This document shows, piece by piece, positions 1 through 6,341 of a DNA stretch of 10,131 nucleotides. The notes beneath the pieces were generated by a model, which was not told the origin of the DNA, did no database searches, and saw only the letters and a program-made list of their open reading frames with translations. Position 1 is the stretch's first letter. Each line of letters starts with the position of its first letter. Source of the DNA: Thermodesulfovibrio sp. (lineage in GTDB: Bacteria; Nitrospirota; Thermodesulfovibrionia; Thermodesulfovibrionales; JdFR-85); assembly GCA_027050975.1 (NCBI GenBank), contig JALUAR010000220.1, forward strand, positions 1-10,131, written 5' to 3'. Both the position numbers and the translations under genes were made by a program.

Positions 1-2
1 GT

Positions 3-530
3 GTTGTCAAGGATTTACCCCGGGGTATTAACTTATATAACTTTATCAAAGTTAAAGGGGCTGACAGTAAGGAGTTTTATTTTTACATTGACAAGGACAA
101 TCATCTTGTGCTGCTTGATTCCGAGGGTATACCGGTATGGAGGAGTGTTGAAGACTTTGGCGGATTTCCCAAAGAGTTCAAGCTGGAGTCTACGATAAGC
201 GTGGTTGAGGGGAAGAAATGGCATATAGCGGACCGTATGATTGTAAGGAATAACGAGATTTTTGTTATAAAACGTGAACCTCTTGCTGAGAAGGCTCGAA
301 GGGTTGGATACAAAAGTTCTCAGATCATTATATTTAGACCTGTTGAATCTGCTGTGGAAAACTATATTTTGTTTGATAATCTGCCTGGACAGTTAACGGA
401 TTACTATGTTTTTGGTGATAAGATTGCCATTCTCAGTAGACCGATGTTCGGACTGAAAGCCAGCAATATACTTAAGGGAAAAGACCCATTTGTTACATAT
501 CTTTTTGTTTATTCATTGAGAGGGAGGTAA
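3..530 (+). CDS. C-terminal part of a VCBS/FG-GAP-like beta-propeller protein (5' end outside window)
   Basis: The frame is open from the window edge to a TAA at 528-530, so 175 residues of a longer protein are present and the start is missing. Near residues 25-50 the pattern 'FYIDKDNHLVLLD' followed by 'GIPVWRS' and an FGG resembles VCBS/FG-GAP repeat blades, in which a hydrophobic strand, an Asp-rich turn and a Gly-x-x-x-Trp strand alternate. No membrane segment or catalytic motif is visible in this part. Such proteins are usually exported and attached to the cell surface or periplasm, but the signal peptide would lie upstream of the window. It ends 3 nt before uppS, and the uppS ribosome binding site lies inside its last codons, so the two are probably co-transcribed. 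The family assignment rests on sequence style only and is moderate; the reading frame itself is secure. Confidence 0.6.
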   Translation, partial: VVKDLPRGINLYNFIKVKGADSKEFYFYIDKDNHLVLLDSEGIPVWRSVEDFGGFPKEFKLESTISVVEGKKWHIADRMIVRNNEIFVIKREPLAEKARRVGYKSSQIIIFRPVESAVENYILFDNLPGQLTDYYVFGDKIAILSRPMFGLKASNILKGKDPFVTYLFVYSLRGR

Positions 531-533
531 ACA

Positions 534-1247
534 TTGTTAGGAGGAATTCCCAGACATGTAGGAGTTATTATGGATGGCAACGGGAGATGGGCCAGTCTGA
601 GGGGGCTACCCAGGGTGGAAGGTCATAAGAGAGGTGCAGAGCGTGCCAAGGATGTTATAGAGGCTGCCCTGGAGATAGGAATAGAGGTGCTCACCCTTTA
701 TGCCTTTTCCATGGAGAACTGGCAGAGACCGCGACAGGAGGTCTCTACTTTAATGGAACTACTTAAACTTTATCTATCAAAGGAGTTGCTGGAGTTACTT
801 CATAAAGGTATAAGTTTCAGGGTAATAGGGGATAGATCAAGGCTTCCGGAAGAGGTTCAGAAGGTAATAGAAGAGGCGGAGAAATACACCTCCAGTGCAA
901 GCAGGTTAACGCTTGTTACTGCTCTTAGCTATGGCGGAAGAGACGAGATACTGAGGGCTATCAGAAAAATCATAAAACAGGGGCTAAGGCCCGAAGAACT
1001 CAACGAAGAGGTGTTTGAGTCTGCCCTTGATACGGCAGGGCTTCCGCCTGTGGATCTCATAATCAGGACAAGTGGAGAAAAGAGGCTGAGTAATTTTCTG
1101 TTATGGCAGGGTGCATACTCAGAGCTCTACTTTACCGAGACATTATGGCCTGACTTCACAAAAGAGGAGTTTTTGTATGCTATACAGGATTATCAGAGGA
1201 GAGAAAGGAGATTCGGGGCAATAATGCCCATATCTACAGAGTCATGA
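534..1247 (+). CDS. uppS: UppS, isoprenyl transferase (undecaprenyl diphosphate synthase)
   Basis: This cytosolic cis-prenyltransferase adds isopentenyl units to farnesyl diphosphate to make undecaprenyl diphosphate, the lipid carrier for peptidoglycan and surface polysaccharides. The protein has 237 residues, normal for the family. The N-terminal motif 'VIMDGNGRWA' (about residues 11-20) carries the catalytic Asp14. 'YAFSMENWQRP' follows, and the C-terminal signature 'RTSGEKRLSNFLLWQ' with 'AYSELYF' and 'WPDF' is complete. The start is TTG at 534, chosen because a strong GGGAGGT lies just upstream (522-528) and because translation then begins a few residues before the conserved Pro-Arg-His, as in homologues. 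Its stop overlaps the cdsA start by 4 nt (ATGA). Identification is firm. Confidence 0.97.
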   Translation: MLGGIPRHVGVIMDGNGRWASLRGLPRVEGHKRGAERAKDVIEAALEIGIEVLTLYAFSMENWQRPRQEVSTLMELLKLYLSKELLELLHKGISFRVIGDRSRLPEEVQKVIEEAEKYTSSASRLTLVTALSYGGRDEILRAIRKIIKQGLRPEELNEEVFESALDTAGLPPVDLIIRTSGEKRLSNFLLWQGAYSELYFTETLWPDFTKEEFLYAIQDYQRRERRFGAIMPISTES

Positions 1248-2035
1248 CAAGCACCAGAAAGAGAGAGATAGTTGCTTTAGTACTCCTACCGCTTATATAC
1301 CTTTACATAATGAAATTATCAGAAGTCTACTTCCTGGGACTTTTAGCCTTTGCAGTCACAATGGCACAGGCTGAGTTCTACTCCATGTACAAAGTAAGTA
1401 AAAGGCTCGGGGGGTATGCAATTGTATTCGGACTGCTTTTTCTGTATCTGTTTTATATAGGTTTCAGGGACCTCTATCTGTTGATTATACTGTTCTTCAT
1501 AATCCTGCTGCTAATGAGGCTGTTTTCTGGAAAAGGCGGGCCGGAAGGAGCGCTGCAGGATATAAGTCCTGTAGTGGTTGGATTTCTGTATATCCCGCTG
1601 ATTCTTAGTCTGCAGCTGCCTATCCGTTCGGTGGGGCCGGAGTGGATAGTTTATACAGGTGCCACTGTCTGGGCATCGGATAGCTTTGCATACTACTTTG
1701 GTAAAAGCTTTGGCAAAAAGAAGCTCTTTCCTTCCGTGAGTCCGAAGAAGACCGTTGTCGGTGCAGTGGGATCGGTATTCGGTGGAATATTTGGCTCTGT
1801 TCTTATCAAGTCTGTTCTGATGCCAGAGTTTTCTCTGCCCCTTGCAATTCTGGCAGGCAGTCTAATAGGGGTGATCTCTGTGCTTGGCGATCTATCAGAA
1901 TCAATGTTTAAGAGGGATTCAGGAGTAAAGGACTCCAGTGTGCTAATTCCAGGGCATGGTGGAGTTTTGGATAAGTTAGACGGAATTATATTTGCAACAC
2001 CTGTGGTGTATCTGATAACACGCTTTTTTGTTTGA
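1244..2035 (+). CDS. cdsA: CdsA, phosphatidate cytidylyltransferase
   Basis: This integral membrane enzyme converts phosphatidate and CTP to CDP-diacylglycerol, the branch-point precursor of all phospholipids. The 263-residue protein is very hydrophobic, with several predicted membrane helices, including strongly hydrophobic stretches near residues 10-40 and 55-90. The family signature is at residues about 215-246: 'GDLSESMFKRD', then Lys229-Asp230, 'IPGHGG' and Asp243-x-x-Asp246. The usual 'DRxD' ending reads 'DKLD' here, a conservative change. The ATG overlaps the uppS stop codon, which points to translational coupling. Length and motif order are normal and identification is firm. Confidence 0.96.
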   Translation: MTSTRKREIVALVLLPLIYLYIMKLSEVYFLGLLAFAVTMAQAEFYSMYKVSKRLGGYAIVFGLLFLYLFYIGFRDLYLLIILFFIILLLMRLFSGKGGPEGALQDISPVVVGFLYIPLILSLQLPIRSVGPEWIVYTGATVWASDSFAYYFGKSFGKKKLFPSVSPKKTVVGAVGSVFGGIFGSVLIKSVLMPEFSLPLAILAGSLIGVISVLGDLSESMFKRDSGVKDSSVLIPGHGGVLDKLDGIIFATPVVYLITRFFV

Positions 2036-2045
2036 TGTATAGTTT

Positions 2046-3194
2046 ATGAAAAGAATCTCTGTCCTTGGCTCAACAGGCTCTATTGGCAGGGCGACCCTTG
2101 AGATAGTGAGGAGGTATCCTGAACGTTTCAGTGTGGTAGCCCTCGCAGCCTGCAGAAACATAGATCTTCTGCAGAAGCAGATAGAGGAGTTTTCTCCTCA
2201 GGTGGTGGCTGTCTATGATGTTGAAAATGCAGATGTGCTCAGAGCCCGTGTAAAAGGCTGCAAGGTTCTGTCGGGTCTGGAGGGACTTAAGGATGTTGCA
2301 GCCTGGCCTGAGGCTGACTTTGTTGTCTCTGCCATATCCGGTTCTGCAGGCCTTATCCCCACCTTTTCAGCTATAGAGGCAGAAAAGACTATTGGTCTTG
2401 CAAATAAGGAGACCATGGTGATGGCAGGTCCTCTTGTTAACGATGCCCTCAAAAAGTACAATGCCCGTATCATACCCATTGACAGTGAACATAGCGCCAT
2501 ATTCCAGTGTATGGAAGGAAGGAGAGTGGAGGATATTGAAAAACTGATTCTTACCGCCTCCGGTGGTCCCTTCTATGGCAGAGAGATTGATGATTTTGGA
2601 AGCATAACCGCAGAGGATGCCCTCAAACACCCCACGTGGAATATGGGAAAGAAGATAACTATTGACTCGGCAACACTTATGAACAAGGGGCTTGAGGTTA
2701 TCGAGGCACATTATCTCTTTGGTTTTCCACCGGAACGGATAGAGGTGATTATTCATCCCCAGAGCATAATCCATTCCCTTGTGGAGTTCAGAGACGGTTC
2801 CATGCTTGCCCAGCTTTCCAATCCTGATATGAAAGGCCCTATTGCCTATGCCCTCTCTTATCCTGAAAGACTTGAGGGAGTTCTTAACAGTTGCAAACTT
2901 TATGAGATTGGTGCTTTAACCTTTGACAGACCGGATACGGAGAAATTTCCCTGTCTGACCTATGCATACGAGTCCCTTGAGGCGGGAGGCACAATGCCTG
3001 TAGTACTGAATGCTGCCAATGAAATGGCAGTGGAAGCATTTCTTACCGGTTCTATAACTTTTAGGGATATACCTGTTATAATAAAAAATATTCTCCAGGC
3101 ACATAGTCAGAAACCATTAAAAGACCTGGATACAGTGCTTGAGGCGGATGCCTGGGCAAGAGAGGAATTCAGAAAGATTACGGAGGAGCATTGA
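2046..3194 (+). CDS. dxr: Dxr, 1-deoxy-D-xylulose 5-phosphate reductoisomerase
   Basis: This enzyme catalyses the NADPH-dependent rearrangement and reduction of DXP to MEP, the committed step of the non-mevalonate isoprenoid pathway, and so feeds UppS encoded two genes upstream. The N-terminal 'GSTGSIG' (residues 8-14) is the NADPH-binding loop. 'NKETMVMAG' (120-128) and 'IDSEHSAIFQC' (145-155) follow, with metal ligands Asp146 and Glu148. 'LTASGGPF' and 'HPTWNMGKKITIDSAT' (195-210) precede 'MNKGLEVIEA', whose Glu217 matches the third metal ligand. At 382 residues it is near the usual length. The ATG at 2046 is placed by the N-terminal motif; the 10-nt gap after cdsA has no good Shine-Dalgarno sequence, so translation may depend on coupling to cdsA. 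The stop overlaps the rseP start. Confidence 0.97.
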   Translation: MKRISVLGSTGSIGRATLEIVRRYPERFSVVALAACRNIDLLQKQIEEFSPQVVAVYDVENADVLRARVKGCKVLSGLEGLKDVAAWPEADFVVSAISGSAGLIPTFSAIEAEKTIGLANKETMVMAGPLVNDALKKYNARIIPIDSEHSAIFQCMEGRRVEDIEKLILTASGGPFYGREIDDFGSITAEDALKHPTWNMGKKITIDSATLMNKGLEVIEAHYLFGFPPERIEVIIHPQSIIHSLVEFRDGSMLAQLSNPDMKGPIAYALSYPERLEGVLNSCKLYEIGALTFDRPDTEKFPCLTYAYESLEAGGTMPVVLNAANEMAVEAFLTGSITFRDIPVIIKNILQAHSQKPLKDLDTVLEADAWAREEFRKITEEH

Positions 3195-4291
3195 CTTTAG
3201 TTTCAGCTATCATCCTTCTTGGTATACTTATTTTTGTTCATGAATTCGGCCACTTTCTAACTGCAAAGGCTTCAGGAGTAAAGGTCCTGAGATTTTCTCT
3301 CGGTTTCGGTCCAAAAGTTGTGGGAAGAAAGATCGGTGAGACAGAGTATCTTATCTCTGCACTTCCTCTTGGCGGATATGTGAAGATGCTTGGTGAGGAA
3401 CCGGGAGAGGAGCTTTCTGAAGAGGATAAGGCACGTGCCTTCAATTTCCAGCCATTGATAAAGCGTGCCCTTATTGTGCTTGCCGGGCCGGTGTCAAATA
3501 TACTCCTTACTTACCTGATCTTTACGGCAATACTTGCCACGGGACGGCCTATAACAGTGCCTGACGCCAGTAAGTTTATGCCCGTTATCGATAAGGTTCA
3601 GGAGGGTTATCCTGCAGAGAAAGCGGGGCTTAAGCCCGGAGACAGGGTTATAAAAATAAATGACAAAGAGATTGATACCTGGTTTGATATGGTGGAGGTT
3701 GTCTCAAGGAATCCAGAAAGAGAGTTGGAGTTTACGGTAAAGAGAAGCGATCGGATAGTGGTCCTTAAGGTGACACCTCAGAGGATAGAGGAGAAAACAC
3801 CTGATGGAAAGCCGATAGTTATCGGAAGAATTGGCGTGATGAAGACCTCGGGTGCACCTTTTCAGCTAATCAAAACCGAAAGTATCCTTGAGGCGCCCTG
3901 GCAGGGTGCGGTTGCTACATACAAGATGGGAATGTTTATCGTCGATACCATCAAGATGCTTATTTACGGTGAGGTTTCTCTTAAAAACATAGCTGGCCCC
4001 GGAACAATAATCAGTGAATCGGGAAAGGCGGCATCAGCAGGTATTCTCCCCTATCTGATGTTCATGGCCCTGTTAAGTGTAAACCTTGGGATATTGAACC
4101 TCCTGCCTATCCCAATACTTGACGGAGGTCATCTCCTCTTTTATGCTATAGAGGGGCTGAGGGGCAGGCCTCTTAAGGAAAAAACAATGATGATAATTCA
4201 GAGGATAGGGCTTGCTATCCTTATTGCTCTCATGGCCTTTGCCATCTATAACGATATAATCAGATTTGTCTCCGGAAGGGCCTCCCAATGA
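3191..4291 (+). CDS. rseP: RseP-family site-2 intramembrane zinc metalloprotease
   Basis: This inner-membrane zinc protease belongs to the site-2 family, which cleaves membrane-spanning anti-sigma factors and remnant signal peptides. The first membrane helix carries 'HEFGH' (residues 17-21), with the zinc ligands His17 and His21 and catalytic Glu18. A single PDZ domain occupies roughly residues 125-195 ('AGLKPGDRVIKIN' at about 145). 'LGILNLLPIPILDGGH' near 299-314 supplies the third ligand, Asp311, in the family's N-x-x-P-x-P-x-L-D-G-G motif, followed by a last membrane helix at about 338-355. At 366 residues with one PDZ it is the shorter form; E. coli RseP has about 450 residues and two PDZ domains. 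The start is TTG at 3191, overlapping the dxr stop, with GGAGG at 3182-3186. No anti-sigma factor gene is in view, so the substrate is unknown. Confidence 0.95.
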   Translation: MTLVSAIILLGILIFVHEFGHFLTAKASGVKVLRFSLGFGPKVVGRKIGETEYLISALPLGGYVKMLGEEPGEELSEEDKARAFNFQPLIKRALIVLAGPVSNILLTYLIFTAILATGRPITVPDASKFMPVIDKVQEGYPAEKAGLKPGDRVIKINDKEIDTWFDMVEVVSRNPERELEFTVKRSDRIVVLKVTPQRIEEKTPDGKPIVIGRIGVMKTSGAPFQLIKTESILEAPWQGAVATYKMGMFIVDTIKMLIYGEVSLKNIAGPGTIISESGKAASAGILPYLMFMALLSVNLGILNLLPIPILDGGHLLFYAIEGLRGRPLKEKTMMIIQRIGLAILIALMAFAIYNDIIRFVSGRASQ

Positions 4292-4686
4292 GCAAGGATA
4301 GAATTGAAGTGAAGATATATTATGAGGATACCGATTGTGGAGGAGTGGTATATTACGCCAATTATCTCAAATACTTTGAGCGTGCAAGAACGGAATTCCT
4401 TGAGGCAAGGGGAATCCTGCTAAAGGATCTCATGAAGGAAGGGATATACTTTGTGGTAGTAAGTGCCAATCTGAGATACCACCAGCCAGGCCGTTATGGT
4501 GATATCCTTGTAGTAGAGTCTTCCATAAGCGAAGTAGGCCATGCCTCTTTGATATTTGAGCATGAGGTGCTGAGGAAAGACAGCAATGAACTGCTTGTAA
4601 GCGGTACGGTAAAAATTGCTTCTGTGTCTGAAAAACTCCGTCCAATCAGAATACCGGAATCCATAAGGGCAAGGTTTCAGGTTTAA
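4288..4686 (+). CDS. ybgC: YbgC/4HBT-family acyl-CoA thioesterase (hotdog fold)
   Basis: This is a cytosolic hotdog-fold thioesterase of the YbgC/FadM group, expected to hydrolyse acyl-CoA or acyl-carrier-protein thioesters. In proteobacteria YbgC is linked to the Tol-Pal envelope system and to phospholipid synthesis enzymes. The protein has 132 residues, a full-length single domain. The active-site segment is 'YYEDTDCGGVVYYANY' (11-26), with catalytic Asp16, followed by 'KYFERARTEFL'. In typical YbgC the position after 'VVY' is His ('VVYHANY'); here it is Tyr23, as in the hydroxybenzoyl-CoA thioesterase branch, so substrate preference may differ. The ATG overlaps the rseP stop by 4 nt, which makes it the last gene of the uppS operon. 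No tolQ/R genes follow. Family is firm; substrate is not known. Confidence 0.9.
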   Translation: MSKDRIEVKIYYEDTDCGGVVYYANYLKYFERARTEFLEARGILLKDLMKEGIYFVVVSANLRYHQPGRYGDILVVESSISEVGHASLIFEHEVLRKDSNELLVSGTVKIASVSEKLRPIRIPESIRARFQV

Positions 4687-5038
4687 GACCTGTCTTCGCC
4701 TTCTTCTTTTGCTCTGCCACTAACAAGGCGTTTCATCTCTTTATACTGCTTTAAAAAACTCGTAGTTTAGGGTGAGGGAGACCTTTAGTACATTACTGCG
4801 CTGATTTGGAAACATGTCTCAGCAATTCCCGACCAGAACACTTTCCAGTTTTTGTGGTTCTTTCAATGCCTCATAAGAGTTCAGATTACAGCCTGTATAA
4901 CCACTTTTCTCAAATAACAAAAATTTAATTATGCCGTAATGATCATGTAACATCTCCGTGTTATGTTGTGTATAAAAGATGATATTGAAAATTGAAATAA
5001 GAAGACCTCTAAAAAACAGGTGAAAAAAGAAGGTGGTT
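4687..5038. other. Intergenic gap, no supported gene; possible minus-strand remnants
   Basis: About 350 nt separate the envelope operon from the small-cysteine-protein cluster. Base composition becomes AT-rich after about 4890. There is no convincing intrinsic terminator after ybgC. On the minus strand between about 4860 and 4687, short stop-interrupted stretches read like protein ends, for example 'SNVLKVSLTLNYEFF' in one frame and 'FLKQYKEMKRLVSGRAKE' in another. No intact frame joins them, so at most this is decayed coding DNA. A TATAAA at 4971-4976 is a candidate -10 box for the downstream cluster, but its -35 partner is poor. The promoter of the cluster is therefore probably here but not located. 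Confidence 0.4.
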
Positions 5039-5224
5039 ATGGCGGATGTTAACTTTGGGAGTGACCTGGAAAGGGATAAAACAGTATGTCCCTTCAGCAT
5101 GAGTGAAATTTCTAAGGCTTCTCTATCAATGTTATCAATAGACCGGCAGAGGATGGATTATTGCGGTTCCGAGGACTATGATAACTGTCCGTTATATATA
5201 TCAAAGATTTTGAGAAGGAGGTAG
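5039..5224 (+). CDS. Small cysteine protein, type B (B1)
   Basis: I recognise no named family. The 61-residue protein begins with a polar, acidic leader of about 16 residues, then 'CPFSMSE' (Cys17) and ends with 'DYCGSEDYDNCPLYIS' (Cys42, Cys50). This matches the two other type B proteins of the cluster (5907-6065 and 7332-7496) in CPF near the start of the shared core and in Tyr-Cys-x7-Cys-Pro-x-[Tyr/Phe] near the end. The second core cysteine of those proteins is Ser28 here, so only three cysteines remain. ATG at 5039 is preferred over GTG at 5033 because GAAGG (5029-5033) is correctly spaced for it. The TAG stop sits inside the AAGGAGGTAG ribosome binding site of the next gene, 4 nt from its ATG. 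No signal peptide is visible; a cytosolic metal- or redox-binding role is inferred only from the cysteines. Confidence 0.75.
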   Translation: MADVNFGSDLERDKTVCPFSMSEISKASLSMLSIDRQRMDYCGSEDYDNCPLYISKILRRR

Positions 5225-5347
5225 AACAATGTGTCCGAAATTTAATGAAGGAATATGCGAAGTTGCCGGTATAGAACCTCAACATGTAGAGTGTGCTAAC
5301 AGGCTGTGTTTTTATCTGGACTCCGAGTATGAAACATGCAGGCTCTA
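5215..5347 (+). repeat. Duplicated segment, copy 1 (leader plus gene A1)
   Basis: This stretch and 6095-6229 are similar at the nucleotide level from the ribosome binding site (AAGGAGGTAGA) through ATGTGTCCGA and on to CAGGCTCTA. The coding part has the same length in both copies, and the leader differs by 2 nt. Similarity falls off after the conserved Cys-Arg-Leu-Tyr codons. This indicates duplication of the gene together with its translation start region. Confidence 0.7.
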
Positions 5348-5393
5348 CATTATTGAAAACATGTTAGATGATGTAAAAGAAGGAATTCTGTGA
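5229..5393 (+). CDS. Small cysteine protein, type A (A1)
   Basis: This 54-residue protein has no family name known to me. It starts 'MCPKFNEGICEVAGIEP', followed by 'HVEC', and ends with 'EYETCRLYIIENML'. The cysteines are at 2, 10, 22, 27 and 37. It is a clear paralogue of the protein at 6111-6281: about 27 of the first 42 residues are identical by hand alignment, including Cys2, Cys10, Cys22 and Cys37. The C-terminal Cys-Arg-Leu-Tyr corresponds to the Cys-Pro-Leu-Tyr end of the type B proteins, so both types may share a fold. A near-consensus AAGGAGGT lies at 5215-5222. The stop TGA overlaps the ATG of the CBS gene by one base. Paired conserved cysteines suggest a bound metal or Fe-S cluster, but this is inference. 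Being real is supported by the paralogy, the ribosome binding site and the coupling. Confidence 0.82.
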   Translation: MCPKFNEGICEVAGIEPQHVECANRLCFYLDSEYETCRLYIIENMLDDVKEGIL

Positions 5394-5950
5394 TGTTCAG
5401 AGGAATGTATACAAAGGGCATGGCTCAATTTCATGCCATGCCCATTGGGAAATTGATAGCCTCGAAGGAATGCATGCCACCACACATTCAGGTTAAGAAG
5501 GTGGCTGGCATATTCCTGAATTCAACGAATATGGAAGCTATTGCTCTGGTGGAATGTCAGGAGCCGGTGGGGCTGGTTACAAGAGCAAAATTCCTATCAA
5601 CATTATTCCGAAGCCATGATTTAGAACTCCAGAGTGAACAATTAATTATTTCAATAGCTGATATAGAGCCATTGATAATACATGAGAGTGAAAGGCTTGG
5701 TGTAGTAATCAGCATAGCTCTGGAAAGACCAATAAATAATGTTTTTGATGATGTTATCGTGGTAGATGACAGTGATTATTATCAGGGGCTGGTTTCCCTT
5801 AAGCAGATGGTAATAAAACTGCAGGGGTATGTTCTTGCAAGTCGTATGCTTCAGGAAAAATTGCAAGACAAAAGCACCTGTATAGAAGAACCCGAGGGAG
5901 GTTTTAATGAAATGTCCGTTTTTACAAAATCAAGCGAGATCGACTTGTAA
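5393..5950 (+). CDS. CBS-pair domain protein
   Basis: This 185-residue protein resembles the CBS pair found in some GGDEF regulators, but with no GGDEF or other output domain attached. The first CBS-like unit is about residues 33-75: 'VKKVAGIFLNST', then 'ALVECQEPVGLVTRAKFL'. The second is about 88-145: 'PLIIHESERLGVVISIAL', then 'DDVIVVDDSDYYQGLVSLKQ'. CBS pairs usually bind adenine nucleotides and act as sensors, so a regulatory role for its neighbours is plausible. ATG at 5393 is chosen over GTG at 5390: it overlaps the A1 stop (TGATG) and is well spaced from GAAGGA upstream. Its last 44 nt overlap the next small gene in another frame, and that gene's ribosome binding site is encoded in its Glu-Gly-Gly-Phe. 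The cytosolic location and ligand are inferred. Confidence 0.75.
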   Translation: MFRGMYTKGMAQFHAMPIGKLIASKECMPPHIQVKKVAGIFLNSTNMEAIALVECQEPVGLVTRAKFLSTLFRSHDLELQSEQLIISIADIEPLIIHESERLGVVISIALERPINNVFDDVIVVDDSDYYQGLVSLKQMVIKLQGYVLASRMLQEKLQDKSTCIEEPEGGFNEMSVFTKSSEIDL

Positions 5951-6065
5951 AGCAGGAGAAACTGTTTATATTCCAAGCCATTTTCAGTTTCATGAGTACT
6001 GCAACAGCAGTGCTCACAAAAAATGTCCGTTCTTCATCAATGCGGGTCAATTAATTGATGGTTAA
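5907..6065 (+). CDS. Small cysteine protein, type B (B2)
   Basis: The 52-residue product reads 'MKCPFLQNQ' at the start and 'EYCNSSAHKKCPFFIN' near the end, with cysteines at 3, 14, 32 and 40. These four positions coincide exactly with four of the six cysteines of B3 (7332-7496), although the residues between them differ, which is good evidence for a real gene under selection for cysteine spacing. GAGGGAGG at about 5893-5900 is well placed for the ATG. The first 44 nt lie within the end of the CBS gene in a different frame, so translation of the two is probably coupled. No membrane segment or signal peptide is visible. Four invariant cysteines would suit one zinc or Fe-S site; the function is unknown to me. 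Confidence 0.8.
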   Translation: MKCPFLQNQARSTCKAGETVYIPSHFQFHEYCNSSAHKKCPFFINAGQLIDG

Positions 6066-6094
6066 GTAGCATGTTGTTTGATAAAAAAACTTTA

Positions 6095-6229
6095 AAGGAG
6101 GTAGAGAAACATGTGTCCGAGATTTAATAACGGTTTATGTAGTGTTGCAGGCATCGAGCCAAAACATGTGGAATGTGTTGACCGGGGGGTATGTTATGAA
6201 AAACGTGAATATGAGATCTGCAGGCTCTA
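6095..6229 (+). repeat. Duplicated segment, copy 2 (leader plus gene A2)
   Basis: This is the partner of 5215-5347. The conserved leader AAGGAGGTAGA includes a TAG that, in copy 1, is the stop codon of B1. Here it is not used as a stop, since B2 ends about 40 nt upstream. That fits duplication of a B-A junction followed by divergence of the spacer. Confidence 0.7.
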
Positions 6230-6281
6230 TATGATCGATTCTCTAATGGCTTGCAAAATGCTTTTGAATTCAAAGAGATAA
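6111..6281 (+). CDS. Small cysteine protein, type A (A2)
   Basis: This 56-residue paralogue of A1 starts 'MCPRFNNGLCSVAGIEP', continues with 'HVEC' and ends its conserved part with 'EYEICRLYMID'. The cysteines are at 2, 10, 22, 28, 37 and 48; the third from the end of the core is shifted one residue relative to A1 (28 against 27), and Cys48 is additional. The C-terminal tail after about residue 43 does not match A1. AAAGGAGGT at 6094-6102 is a near-perfect ribosome binding site. It lies 45 nt after B2 and 60 nt before the TIM barrel gene, all on one strand. No function is known to me; metal or redox binding is inferred from cysteine conservation. Confidence 0.82.
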   Translation: MCPRFNNGLCSVAGIEPKHVECVDRGVCYEKREYEICRLYMIDSLMACKMLLNSKR

Positions 6282-6341
6282 CTTGAAAGGCCAAACTCGG
6301 CTCCCTGGATAATTGATTTCCAAGCATGTAGGAGGTTCGAA

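Noticed and set aside
2026..2045. Missing Shine-Dalgarno as a sign of a misplaced dxr start
   Set aside because: The NADPH-binding GSTGSIG begins at residue 8 from this ATG as in homologues, and coupling to cdsA can explain initiation.
2367..2774. Minus-strand open frame of 135 codons
   Set aside because: Lies wholly inside dxr, which has all family motifs in the plus frame.
4819..5100. Minus-strand open frame of 93 codons in the gap and over B1
   Set aside because: Low-complexity, hydrophobic start, antisense to the B1 coding region, and no ribosome binding site; better explained as a chance frame.
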